Shown: one piece after another, positions 43,683 through 51,297 of the stretch | Numbering within the stretch: the first letter of the stretch is position 1 | Layout: every line of letters begins with the position of its first letter | Origin: Ciceribacter ferrooxidans | GTDB taxonomy: Bacteria > Pseudomonadota > Alphaproteobacteria > Rhizobiales > Rhizobiaceae | Direction of reading: 5' to 3' | DNA length: 64,000 bases | Assembly: GCF_004137355.1 (NCBI RefSeq) | Contig: NZ_SDVB01000253.1 | Location: forward strand, 558,001 to 622,000 | Program-made: the position numbers and the translations under genes | The notes under the pieces: model-generated | Database searches by the model: none | Seen by the model: the letters and a program-made list of their open reading frames with translations, nothing else | What the model was told of the DNA's origin: nothing

Positions 43683-44900
43683 AGCAGTATTCTTACCAAC
43701 GGCAGTGCAATGGCTGCACTGTCCACCCTCCGTTCCATTTCTGCCAGCCTGGACGACACCCAGTCCCGCATTTCCTCGGGTCTGCGCGTCGGCGGTGCTG
43801 CGGATAACGCCGCCTACTGGTCGATCGCGACCACCATGCGGTCCGACAACGCTTCGCTTTCGTCCGTTCAGGATGCCCTCGGTCTCGGCGCTGCCAAGGT
43901 CGATACGGCCTATTCCGGCATGAACGCTGCGATCGAAGTCGTCAAGGAAATCAAGGCCAAGCTGACCGCCGCCACCGAAGACGGTGTCGACAAGACCAAG
44001 ATCCAGGAAGAAATCTCGCAGCTCCAGGACCAGCTCGGCTCGATCGCCGAAGCTGCTTCTTTCTCGGGTGAGAACTGGCTGCAGGCCAAGCTCACCGGCG
44101 GCTTGGCTTCCGACACCGACAAGGGCGTTGTCGCGTCCTTCGTCCGCGACTCTTCGGGCGCCGTATCGGTCAAGAAGGTCGACTACACGCTGAGCGCGTC
44201 GAACGTTCTGTTCGACACCAACGGCAACACCGGCATTCTCGACCAGACCACCAACATTGCCGGTGACGGCGTTGTCGTCAACGTTAACGATGGTGGTGTG
44301 ACCACGTCGCACAACCTGAAGTCCTATACGACGGCACAGGTCAGCGCGGCTGTCACGGGTGCTGGCGGCGCCTTCGACGCCGGTGGCGACATCGCGTGGA
44401 CGGTCGCCGGTGACGGCGCTGGCGCCGGCGTGGGCTACGTCAAGATCGGTGACGATACCTGGGTTGCCGCAACGGAACAGGATGCAGCCGCCAACGCCAC
44501 CCAGGAAGTCTTCGCGACCGACGCGACGAACTTCGAATGGCAGATCAACACCGCCGATGTCGCGGCTTCGACCGCCATGTCAGTTTCGGCCTTCACGATC
44601 GACAACACCACGACCGCGACCGAGCTTTCGGGTCTGCTGTCGATGGTCGACACCGCTCTGAAGTCGATGACCAGCGCAGCCTCTCAGCTCGGTTCGCTGA
44701 ACTCCAGAATCGGTATCCAGGAGGAGTTCATCTCCAATCTGACCGATTCGATCGACAAGGGCATCGGCCGTCTCGTCGACGCCGATCTGAACGAGGAATC
44801 GACCCGTCTGAAGGCACTGCAGACCCAGCAGCAGCTCGCCATCCAGTCGCTGTCGATCGCCAACTCGTCGTCGCAGAACGTCTTGTCGCTCTTCCGCTAA
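43680..44900 (+). CDS. flaA: Flagellin FlaA
   Basis: 406 residues with the flagellin N-terminal helix domain (SSILTNGSAMAALSTLRSISASLDDTQSRISSGLRV) and C-terminal domain (DSIDKGIGRLVDADLNEESTRLKALQTQQQLAIQSLSIANSSSQNVLSLFR). The middle (about 160-310) is the variable surface part. No signal peptide: it is exported through the flagellum. First of four tandem flagellins; the order flaA-flaB-flaD-flaC and the essential role of FlaA are known for Sinorhizobium, where filaments are complex mixtures. Codon use is strongly biased, as for a highly expressed gene. Confidence 0.96.
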   Translation: MSSILTNGSAMAALSTLRSISASLDDTQSRISSGLRVGGAADNAAYWSIATTMRSDNASLSSVQDALGLGAAKVDTAYSGMNAAIEVVKEIKAKLTAATEDGVDKTKIQEEISQLQDQLGSIAEAASFSGENWLQAKLTGGLASDTDKGVVASFVRDSSGAVSVKKVDYTLSASNVLFDTNGNTGILDQTTNIAGDGVVVNVNDGGVTTSHNLKSYTTAQVSAAVTGAGGAFDAGGDIAWTVAGDGAGAGVGYVKIGDDTWVAATEQDAAANATQEVFATDATNFEWQINTADVAASTAMSVSAFTIDNTTTATELSGLLSMVDTALKSMTSAASQLGSLNSRIGIQEEFISNLTDSIDKGIGRLVDADLNEESTRLKALQTQQQLAIQSLSIANSSSQNVLSLFR

Positions 44901-44945
44901 GCGGCAGCGATTGCAGGAGTTTTTCTGCATTTTTCAGAAGCTTGG

Positions 44946-44979
44946 ACATGCCGCACCTTCCCGGTGCGGCATGTTTTTT
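44946..44979 (+). terminator. Terminator of flaA
   Basis: ACATGCCGCACC (44946-44957), 5-base loop, GGTGCGGCATGT (44963-44974), and a run of six T. A strong rho-independent terminator 46 bases after the stop, so flaA is transcribed alone. Confidence 0.95.
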
Positions 44980-45088
44980 GTCAACTGGCGTTTAGCAGTT
45001 GTTAACTATGTTTAAGCTAGATGGAAGCATCGCAACGACGGGTTAACACTCCCTAATAACCTGTTAGCAGGCATGATGCTGACCGTCG

Positions 45089-45151
45089 TTCCCGGCGCGA
45101 CCGGAATGTCCCTTTTCATAGACCGCCAACCAAGGGGCAACTTTCTCAATG
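45089..45151 (+). promoter_or_regulatory. flaB leader with two stem-loops covering the ribosome site
   Basis: TTC-CCGG (45089-45095) pairs with CCGGAA (45101-45106) with one bulged C; TGTCCCTT (45107-45114) can pair with AAGGGGCA (45132-45139) using one G-U pair, hiding the ribosome site AAGGGG before ATG 45149. Confidence 0.65.
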
Positions 45152-46372
45152 ACCAGCATTCTTACCAACGTTGCGGCGATGGCCGCCCTCCAAACCCTTC
45201 GTTCCATCGATTCCGACATGGAGCAGACCCAGGCGCGTGTTTCCTCGGGTCTTCGCGTCGGCGGCGCTTCGGATAATGCTGCCTACTGGTCGATTGCGAC
45301 CACCATGCGTTCGGACAATATGGCTCTGTCGGCGGTTCAGGACGCCCTCGGTCTCGGCGCCGCCAAGATCGACACGGCCTATTCCGGCATGAACTCGGCC
45401 ATCGAAGTCGTCAAGGAAATCAAGGCGAAGCTGACTGCCGCCAGCGAAGACGGCGTCGACAAGACCAAGATCCAGGAAGAAATCTCGCAGCTTCAGGACC
45501 AGCTGCGCAGCATTGGCGAAGCCGCTTCCTTCTCGGGTGAGAACTGGCTTCAGGCGAAGCTTACGGGCGCCTTGTCGTCTGACATCAACAAGAGCGTCGT
45601 CGCTTCCTTCGTCCGCGATTCCTCGGGCGCCGTCTCGGTCAAGAAGGTCGACTATACGCTCGACAGCACCAACGTGCTCTTCGACACCAACGGCAACACC
45701 GGCATCCTCGACCAGACCACCAACATCGCCGGCGACGGCGTGGTCGTCAACGTGAACATCGCTGGTGTCACCGGATCCTACAACGTCATCAAGTATACGA
45801 CGGCTCAGGTCAGCACGGCCGTTACAGGTGCGGGCGGTGCCTTCGACGTGGGCGGGAGCATTGCCTGGACGGTAGCGGGTGACGGTGCCGGCGCCGGTTT
45901 GGGCTTCGTCAAGATCGGTGACGATACCTGGGTCGCCGCAACGGAACAGGATGCAGCCGCCAACTCCACGCAGGAAGTCTTCGCCACCGACGCGTCGACC
46001 TTCGAGTGGCAGATCGATACCACTGCCGCCGCTGCGTCCACCGCGATGTCGGTCGATACCTTCGCGATCGATAACACCACGACGAGCACCCAGATTGCAG
46101 GTCTTCTGTCCATGGTCGACACTGCTCTCGAAACCATGACCAGCGCCGCCGCCCAACTCGGCTCGATCAGCATGCGCATCGAGATGCAGCAGGGCTTTGT
46201 CGCCAGCCTGACGGACTCCATCGACAAGGGTGTCGGCCGTCTCGTCGATGCCGATATGAACGAAGAATCGACCCGCCTGAAGGCACTACAGACCCAGCAG
46301 CAGCTCGCCGTCCAGTCGCTGTCGATCGCCAATACGGCCTCGCAGAACATCCTGACCCTCTTCCGTCAGTAA
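45149..46372 (+). CDS. flaB: Flagellin FlaB
   Basis: 407 residues with normal flagellin ends (TSILTNVAAMAALQTLRSIDSDMEQTQARVSSGLRV; C-terminal LVDADMNEESTRLKALQTQQQLAVQSLSIANTASQNILTLFRQ). Long blocks are nearly identical to FlaA and FlaD, including VVASFVRDSSGAVSVKKVDY; most change is near residues 200-220. Own leader and terminator show it is a separate transcript. The symbol follows position. Confidence 0.95.
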   Translation: MTSILTNVAAMAALQTLRSIDSDMEQTQARVSSGLRVGGASDNAAYWSIATTMRSDNMALSAVQDALGLGAAKIDTAYSGMNSAIEVVKEIKAKLTAASEDGVDKTKIQEEISQLQDQLRSIGEAASFSGENWLQAKLTGALSSDINKSVVASFVRDSSGAVSVKKVDYTLDSTNVLFDTNGNTGILDQTTNIAGDGVVVNVNIAGVTGSYNVIKYTTAQVSTAVTGAGGAFDVGGSIAWTVAGDGAGAGLGFVKIGDDTWVAATEQDAAANSTQEVFATDASTFEWQIDTTAAAASTAMSVDTFAIDNTTTSTQIAGLLSMVDTALETMTSAAAQLGSISMRIEMQQGFVASLTDSIDKGVGRLVDADMNEESTRLKALQTQQQLAVQSLSIANTASQNILTLFRQ

Positions 46373-46414
46373 GCTCAAGCGGGCGGTCTTCGCGCCGCCT
46401 TAGGAACGTCAAGG

Positions 46415-46448
46415 TGAAAGGCCGCGCTCGAAGGAGCGCGGCCTTTCA
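46415..46448 (+). terminator. Terminator of flaB
   Basis: TGAAAGGCCGCGCTC (46415-46429), loop GAAG, GAGCGCGGCCTTTCA (46434-46448): a perfect 15-bp stem. Only short T stretches are near its end. Confidence 0.85.
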
Positions 46449-46635
46449 CATTTGGGCACGCTTTAAGAAAATAGTAACTTCAGTTAAGCAAGTATTACAA
46501 AGTATCGTGAGTTTTTTATTCGATTTTTCTTGCCAGTTTCACTTCCCGTTAACTACGTCCGCGTAGCCTACAACCATCGAACGGGAGGTTGGCCGCAGGT
46601 GCTGCGATGTCGACATGCATGACGCAAAACACCCG
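46449..46635. other. flaB-flaD intergenic region (upstream part)
   Basis: AT-rich between about 46465 and 46530, as ahead of the other flagellin genes, so it probably holds the flaD promoter. GTTAAC occurs at 46549, like the TTAAC elements ahead of flaB and flaC. Nothing else seen. Confidence 0.4.
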
Positions 46636-46699
46636 TTCCCGGTGGATTTCCGGAATGTCCCTGTCCAATTTCTAGTCGCCAAGGGGCACAACTTAAATG
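46636..46699 (+). promoter_or_regulatory. flaD leader with two stem-loops covering the ribosome site
   Basis: TTC-CCGG (46636-46642) pairs with CCGGAA (46650-46655); TGTCCCT (46656-46662) can pair with AGGGGCA (46682-46688), which includes the ribosome site before ATG 46697. Stem sequences equal those of flaB while the loops differ. Confidence 0.65.
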
Positions 46700-47917
46700 A
46701 CCAGCATTCTTACCAACGTCGCGGCTATGGCCGCACTTTCGACCCTTCGTTCCATCGAGTCCGGTCTCGAACAGACCCAGGCCGCCGTGTCTTCGGGCCT
46801 GCGCGTCGGCTCTGCTTCCGACAACGCTGCCTACTGGTCGATCGCAACCACAATGCGGTCCGACAATATGGCCCTGTCGGCGGTCGAAGACGCCCTCGGT
46901 CTCGGCGCTGCCAAGGTCGATACGGCCTATTCCGGCATGAACTCCGCGATTGAAGTCGTCAAGGAAATCAAAGCCAAGCTGACCGCCGCCACCGAAGACG
47001 GTGTCGACAAGACCAAGATCCAGGAAGAAATCACCCAGCTCCAGGATCAGCTGACCTCGATTGCTGAAGCGGCTTCCTTCTCGGGTGAGAACTGGCTGCA
47101 GGCCAAGCTCACCGGCGGCTTGGCTTCCGACATCAACAAGAGCGTTGTCGCGTCCTTCGTCCGCGATTCCTCGGGTGCCGTATCGGTCAAGAAGGTCGAC
47201 TATACGCTGACCGCTTCGAACGTCCTGTTCGACACCAACGGCAACACCGGTATTCTCGACCAGACCACCAACATTGCCGGTGACGGCGTTGTCGTCAACG
47301 TTAACGACGGTGGTGTGACCACGTCCCACAACCTGAATTCCTACACGACGGCGCAGGTCAGCGCGGCCGTCACGGGTGCGGGCGGTGCCTTCGACGCCGG
47401 CGGCAGCATCGCGTGGACGGTCGCCGGTGACGGTCTCGGTGCTGGTGTCGGTTACGTGATGATCGGCTCGGATACGTGGGTTGCCGCGACGGAACAGAGT
47501 GCACTTGCCAACGCGACCCAGGAAGTCTTCGCGACCGACGCGTCGACCTTCGAATGGCAGATCAACACGGCCGATACCGCCGCTTCGACGGCCATGTCGG
47601 TCGACAGCTTCACGATCACCAACACCACAACCAAGACCGAGCTCGCCGGCCTTCTGTCGATGGTCGACACTGCTCTGAAGTCGATGACCAGTGCCGCTGC
47701 CCAGCTCGGCTCGATCGGCATGCGTATCGACATGCAGCAGGAATTCGTCGCCAGCCTGACGGACTCCATCGACAAGGGCGTCGGCCGCCTCGTCGACGCC
47801 GACCTGAACGAGGAATCGACCCGCCTCAAGGCACTGCAGACCCAGCAGCAGCTCGCCGTCCAGTCGCTGTCGATCGCCAACTCCTCGTCTCAGAACATCC
47901 TGACCCTCTTCCGCTGA
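46697..47917 (+). CDS. flaD: Flagellin FlaD
   Basis: 406 residues, same build as FlaA and FlaB. The N-terminal part resembles FlaB (TSILTNVAAMAALSTLRSIESGLEQTQAAVSSGLRV), whereas the segment around 200-225 (VVVNVNDGGVTTSHNLNSY) is almost the same as FlaA down to synonymous bases, pointing to gene conversion between copies. Separate leader and terminator. The symbol is by position. Confidence 0.95.
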   Translation: MTSILTNVAAMAALSTLRSIESGLEQTQAAVSSGLRVGSASDNAAYWSIATTMRSDNMALSAVEDALGLGAAKVDTAYSGMNSAIEVVKEIKAKLTAATEDGVDKTKIQEEITQLQDQLTSIAEAASFSGENWLQAKLTGGLASDINKSVVASFVRDSSGAVSVKKVDYTLTASNVLFDTNGNTGILDQTTNIAGDGVVVNVNDGGVTTSHNLNSYTTAQVSAAVTGAGGAFDAGGSIAWTVAGDGLGAGVGYVMIGSDTWVAATEQSALANATQEVFATDASTFEWQINTADTAASTAMSVDSFTITNTTTKTELAGLLSMVDTALKSMTSAAAQLGSIGMRIDMQQEFVASLTDSIDKGVGRLVDADLNEESTRLKALQTQQQLAVQSLSIANSSSQNILTLFR

Positions 47918-47944
47918 TCGCGGAAAGGTTTGGTCGAACAGACT

Positions 47945-47972
47945 GGCCGCGCCCCTCGGGGCGCGGCCTTTT
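47945..47972 (+). terminator. Terminator of flaD
   Basis: GGCCGCGCCCC (47945-47955), 2-base gap, GGGGCGCGGCC (47958-47968), then TTTT. It lies 28 bases after the stop. Confidence 0.92.
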
Positions 47973-48068
47973 GCGTTTCGACCTTGTGCGAGGCTTGCCG
48001 CCTTTTCGTTTTCGCGGCCCTTCGGCTCTACAACCCTTGCTAATCATATTAAGTCTTTGTTAAATGTC

Positions 48069-48091
48069 CCTGTTAACGATTTGTTAACAGG
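48069..48091. promoter_or_regulatory. Perfect 9-bp inverted repeat upstream of flaC
   Basis: CCTGTTAAC (48069-48077), spacer GATTT, GTTAACAGG (48083-48091). The dyad is about 100 bases before the flaC start, in AT-rich DNA that probably holds the promoter. A regulator binding site is likely; it is unlike a terminator as there is no T run. Confidence 0.5.
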
Positions 48092-48144
48092 TGACGGGGT
48101 GGCCCCGGGTCAGGAGCCGCCAGCATGATGCCCGCCTGTCGCCG

Positions 48145-48191
48145 CCGGCTTGGCGCCGGATGTCCCATGATGCGAACAGGGCACCCTTATG
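48145..48191 (+). promoter_or_regulatory. flaC leader with two stem-loops near the ribosome site
   Basis: CCGG (48145-48148) can pair with CCGG (48156-48159); TGTCCC (48161-48166) can pair with GGGCA (48179-48183) with one bulged base, next to ATG 48189. It is the least perfect of the four leaders but keeps the order of elements. Confidence 0.5.
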
Positions 48192-49154
48192 ACCAGTATT
48201 CTGACCAATGCTGCCGCCATGGCGGCACTTCAGACTCTCCGTGCGATCGACAACAATATGGAGACGACGCAACGGCGTGTGTCCTCCGGTTATCGCGTGG
48301 AGACTGCTGCCGACAACGCGGCCTACTGGTCCATTGCCACGACGATGCGGTCGGACAATTCTTCGCTCTCTACGGTGTCGGACGCTCTCGGGCTCGGTGC
48401 AGCGACCGTGGACACGGCCTATACGGCGCTCGACAACGTCATTCATGTCATGAGTGAGATCAAAGCGAAGCTCGTTGCGGCCAGGGAACCGGGTGTCGAC
48501 AAGTCCAAGATCAATGCGGAGATGACGGAGCTCAAAAACCAGCTCGTCTCCACCACCCAGTCCGCATCCTTCTCCGGCCAGAACTGGCTCTATAACACGA
48601 ATTCCGCGGCACTCGGCACAAAGCAGGTCGTCTCCTCCTTCGTTCGCGCAGCGGACGGAACGGTTCAGGTGACGACGCTCGACTTCGACACCAGCCAGTC
48701 GGTGTTGATCGACTCCGTCGATGCAGCGCGCGGCATCCTCACCAAGGATATCGACGCCGATGCGCTGATGGCGACCCCGACCGGGACTGCGCGCAATTAC
48801 TTTCTCCTCGATGTCGGCTCGACGACGCCGGCCGCCGGCACGGAAATCAAGATCGACGGAACAACCACCGATTCTGAGATGGACGACATGATCAGCGTCG
48901 TCTCGGATCTGCTCGAACAGCTGACCAATTCCGCGTCCACGCTCGGTGCGATCACCAAGCGCATCGATATGCAGGAGCAGTTCGTCTCCAACCTGATGGA
49001 CGTGATCGACAAGGGTGTCGGGCGCCTGGTCGACGCCGACATGAACGAGGAGTCGACGCGCCTCAAGGCGCTGCAGACGCAGCAGCAGCTCGGCATTCAG
49101 GCGCTTTCGATCGCCAATACCAACGCCGAGAACATCCTGACTCTCTTCAAGTGA
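48189..49154 (+). CDS. flaC: Short divergent flagellin FlaC
   Basis: 321 residues, 85 shorter than its neighbours because the central surface domain is reduced. Flagellin ends are intact (TSILTNAAAMAALQTLRAIDNNMETTQRRVSSGYRV; LVDADMNEESTRLKALQTQQQLGIQALSIANTNAENILTLFK). Codon bias is weaker than in flaA/B/D, suggesting lower expression. A minor filament component is likely. No clear hairpin terminator follows. Confidence 0.95.
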   Translation: MTSILTNAAAMAALQTLRAIDNNMETTQRRVSSGYRVETAADNAAYWSIATTMRSDNSSLSTVSDALGLGAATVDTAYTALDNVIHVMSEIKAKLVAAREPGVDKSKINAEMTELKNQLVSTTQSASFSGQNWLYNTNSAALGTKQVVSSFVRAADGTVQVTTLDFDTSQSVLIDSVDAARGILTKDIDADALMATPTGTARNYFLLDVGSTTPAAGTEIKIDGTTTDSEMDDMISVVSDLLEQLTNSASTLGAITKRIDMQEQFVSNLMDVIDKGVGRLVDADMNEESTRLKALQTQQQLGIQALSIANTNAENILTLFK

Positions 49155-49230
49155 GGACGCTTCGCGCCGGGCAACGGCGAGAGGCCAGGGGTTCGTCTGC
49201 GGCCGGGCGGCGGTGCCCGCGCCATTCATC

Positions 49231-49252
49231 CTCGCACAAGTTTGGACGCTTA
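49231..49252 (+). promoter_or_regulatory. Shared flagellar promoter motif upstream of the fliH-like-motB operon
   Basis: CTCGCACAAG (49231-49240), 9 bases, TTA (49250-49252), followed by GCGTCGAGGCGAATACG; the GAATACG part is also shared with the flhA site at the same distance. It lies about 173 bases before the first gene, in the 271-base gap after flaC. Confidence 0.5.
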
Positions 49253-49425
49253 GCGTCGAGGCGAATACGTCAAACTCCGGGAGCGTCTGCCTGTAAGGGA
49301 CTGGTCGGCGGCCCGGCGGCTGAAACCGCGGTGAAAGTCAGGATGAAACCCAGTCAGTTTTTGTTCGCCGTGTACGGCACCACGGAAGCACGCCTGCCGA
49401 CGCAGGTCGCCGGAGCGTGCCGCGC

Positions 49426-50067
49426 ATGAGCCTGCCGCTAACCCGTTATCTCAAGGACTTTTCCCAGCCCGCGGGGACGTCGGCGTCGAAGGGCATGGCC
49501 TTCCCGGAACAGGGGCCGGCGTTCGACATCGATTTTGCCGCGCCGGAGCCGGAGCCTGTCGACATCGATGCGGAACGGCGTGCGGCTTACGCCGAGGGTT
49601 ACGAGGTCGCAGAGCGGGACCTGCGCCTGACGTTCGAAACCGAACGTCAGGCGCTTGTCGAGGAGCACGCCCGTGCCTTGGACGCCATACGACAGAAATT
49701 CGAAGCGGAGACCGCCAGAGCGCTTGCCGACGGCCTGCATCGCGCTGCCGGACAGATTGCACTTGCCGTCAGCGAACAGGCGGCGGCGGCCGTCGCTCCC
49801 TTCCTGTCCGAACGGGTGGTGGCGAATGCCGTCGGCGATCTTGCCGAACAGCTGTCGGCCGCAATCCTCTGCGGGGAGGCCGGCACCATTTCCGTGAGCG
49901 GCCCGGGTCCTCTCTTCGAGATGCTGAGGGAGGCTCTCGGAGACGACGCGCACGTGTTGCACCACATCGAGGCGGACGATCTCGACCTGACCGTCGATAT
50001 CGGCGGCACGGCGCTGGTTACGCGTATATCGGCCTGGACGGCTAGCCTGAAGAAAGTGCTGGGATGA
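49426..50067 (+). CDS. fliH: FliH-like flagellar export protein
   Basis: 213 residues from ATG 49426; the GTG at 49417 is too close to GGAG to be used. Proline-rich acidic start, coiled-coil stretch (about 48-115, AERRAAYAEGYEVAERDLRLTFETERQALVEEHARALDAIRQKF), then a V-ATPase subunit E-like C-terminus. This build and length match FliH/YscL, the regulator of FliI, which is otherwise missing from the cluster. Identity as FliH is by layout, not strong motif. Overlaps motB by 4 bases. Confidence 0.72.
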   Translation: MSLPLTRYLKDFSQPAGTSASKGMAFPEQGPAFDIDFAAPEPEPVDIDAERRAAYAEGYEVAERDLRLTFETERQALVEEHARALDAIRQKFEAETARALADGLHRAAGQIALAVSEQAAAAVAPFLSERVVANAVGDLAEQLSAAILCGEAGTISVSGPGPLFEMLREALGDDAHVLHHIEADDLDLTVDIGGTALVTRISAWTASLKKVLG

Positions 50068-51293
50068 GCGACAGCGAAAATCACCACCACGGCAAGAATG
50101 AGATCGTGATCATCAAGCGTCACGGCGGCGGCGATCACGACGGCCATCACGGCGGCGCCTGGAAGATCGCCTATGCCGACTTCATGACTGCGATGATGGC
50201 GTTCTTTCTCGTGATGTGGCTCGTCAATGCCGCCAACGAGGAGACCAAGGCCTCCGTCGCGAGCTACTTCAATCCGATCAAGCTTGCCGACGAGAAACCG
50301 ACGGAAAAGGGCGTGAAGAAGCCGGTCGACCAGGCCGACGGAGAAAAGAAGAAGGAACGCTCCCAGGTCGAAGATGACCAGAACACCGTGGGCTCGGCGG
50401 CGGCGACCGGTGAGGACCAGACGGCGACGGCAGGCGACCAGCAGAACTATTCCGAGGCGGATTTCTTTGAGAATCCCTATTCTGTCCTTGCCGAGATCGC
50501 GCAGGAAGTGGGGCAACAGGCGAATGTCAGCGCCAAGGGGGAGGGCGGGGCAAGCGACTCCGGCCCGTCGACCGGCGCTTCCGGTGGGGAAGCCTACCGC
50601 GATCCCTTCGATCCTGATTTCTGGAGCCAGCAGGTCCAGGCGGCCAAACAGACGAACCAGTCGGACTCGTCCGACGCCGCGCAGGCGACCGAACCGCCGC
50701 GGGACCCGGCCAAGGAGCAGATTGCGGCTCTCGACCCCAAGGAGACACGACCGGAAAGCGCCACGACGGAGACGAAGCCCGCCGAGGGAGAGAACAAGAA
50801 GGCGGACGCGAATGCCGACGCTGCCCCGGAGAAGGCTGCAACCGAGCTCAGGGATGAGATCGAGAAGGCCATCGGCGGCGCGAGCGGCAAGCTTGCCGAG
50901 GGTCTCATCGTCAAACCGTCCGAAGGTGGCTTGCTGGTGACTATCTCGGACCAGCTCGACACCCCCATGTTCAATGTCGGCTCCGCCGTCCCGCGCAAGG
51001 AAATGGTCGTTGCCATGGAAAAGATCGGCAAGCTCCTGCAGCAACGACCTGGCTCGATCGTCATACGCGGCCACACCGACGGTCGTCAGTTCAAGGGAAC
51101 AGAAGACGACAACTGGCGGCTCTCGATGGCGCGCGCTCACAGCGCCTACTACATGCTGCTGCGCGGTGGCCTCCCGGAAGGGCGGGTCCAGCAGGTTTCC
51201 GGCTTTGCGGACCGGCGCCTCCAAGTGCCGGACGATCCGCTCGCCGATGCCAACCGTCGCATCGAGATTCTGATTCAAGCGGACCAGGGATAG
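50064..51293 (+). CDS. motB: Flagellar stator protein MotB
   Basis: 409 residues: His-rich cytoplasmic start (10 of the first 30 residues are His), one membrane segment with proton-path Asp39 in YADFMTAMMAFFLVMWLVN, a long charged, low-complexity periplasmic linker (about 60-275), and an OmpA-type peptidoglycan-binding domain (about 285-405, IVIRGHTDGRQFKG, FADRRLQVPDDPLADANRRIEILI). Longer than enteric MotB because of the linker, as in Sinorhizobium, where MotC binds it. Confidence 0.95.
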   Translation: MSDSENHHHGKNEIVIIKRHGGGDHDGHHGGAWKIAYADFMTAMMAFFLVMWLVNAANEETKASVASYFNPIKLADEKPTEKGVKKPVDQADGEKKKERSQVEDDQNTVGSAAATGEDQTATAGDQQNYSEADFFENPYSVLAEIAQEVGQQANVSAKGEGGASDSGPSTGASGGEAYRDPFDPDFWSQQVQAAKQTNQSDSSDAAQATEPPRDPAKEQIAALDPKETRPESATTETKPAEGENKKADANADAAPEKAATELRDEIEKAIGGASGKLAEGLIVKPSEGGLLVTISDQLDTPMFNVGSAVPRKEMVVAMEKIGKLLQQRPGSIVIRGHTDGRQFKGTEDDNWRLSMARAHSAYYMLLRGGLPEGRVQQVSGFADRRLQVPDDPLADANRRIEILIQADQG

Positions 51294-51297
51294 TCGG

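Noticed and set aside
43680-49154. Large direct repeats that could be read as a mobile or repeat array
   Set aside because: The repeats are the paralogous flagellin coding sequences; no terminal repeats, transposase or CRISPR spacing is present.
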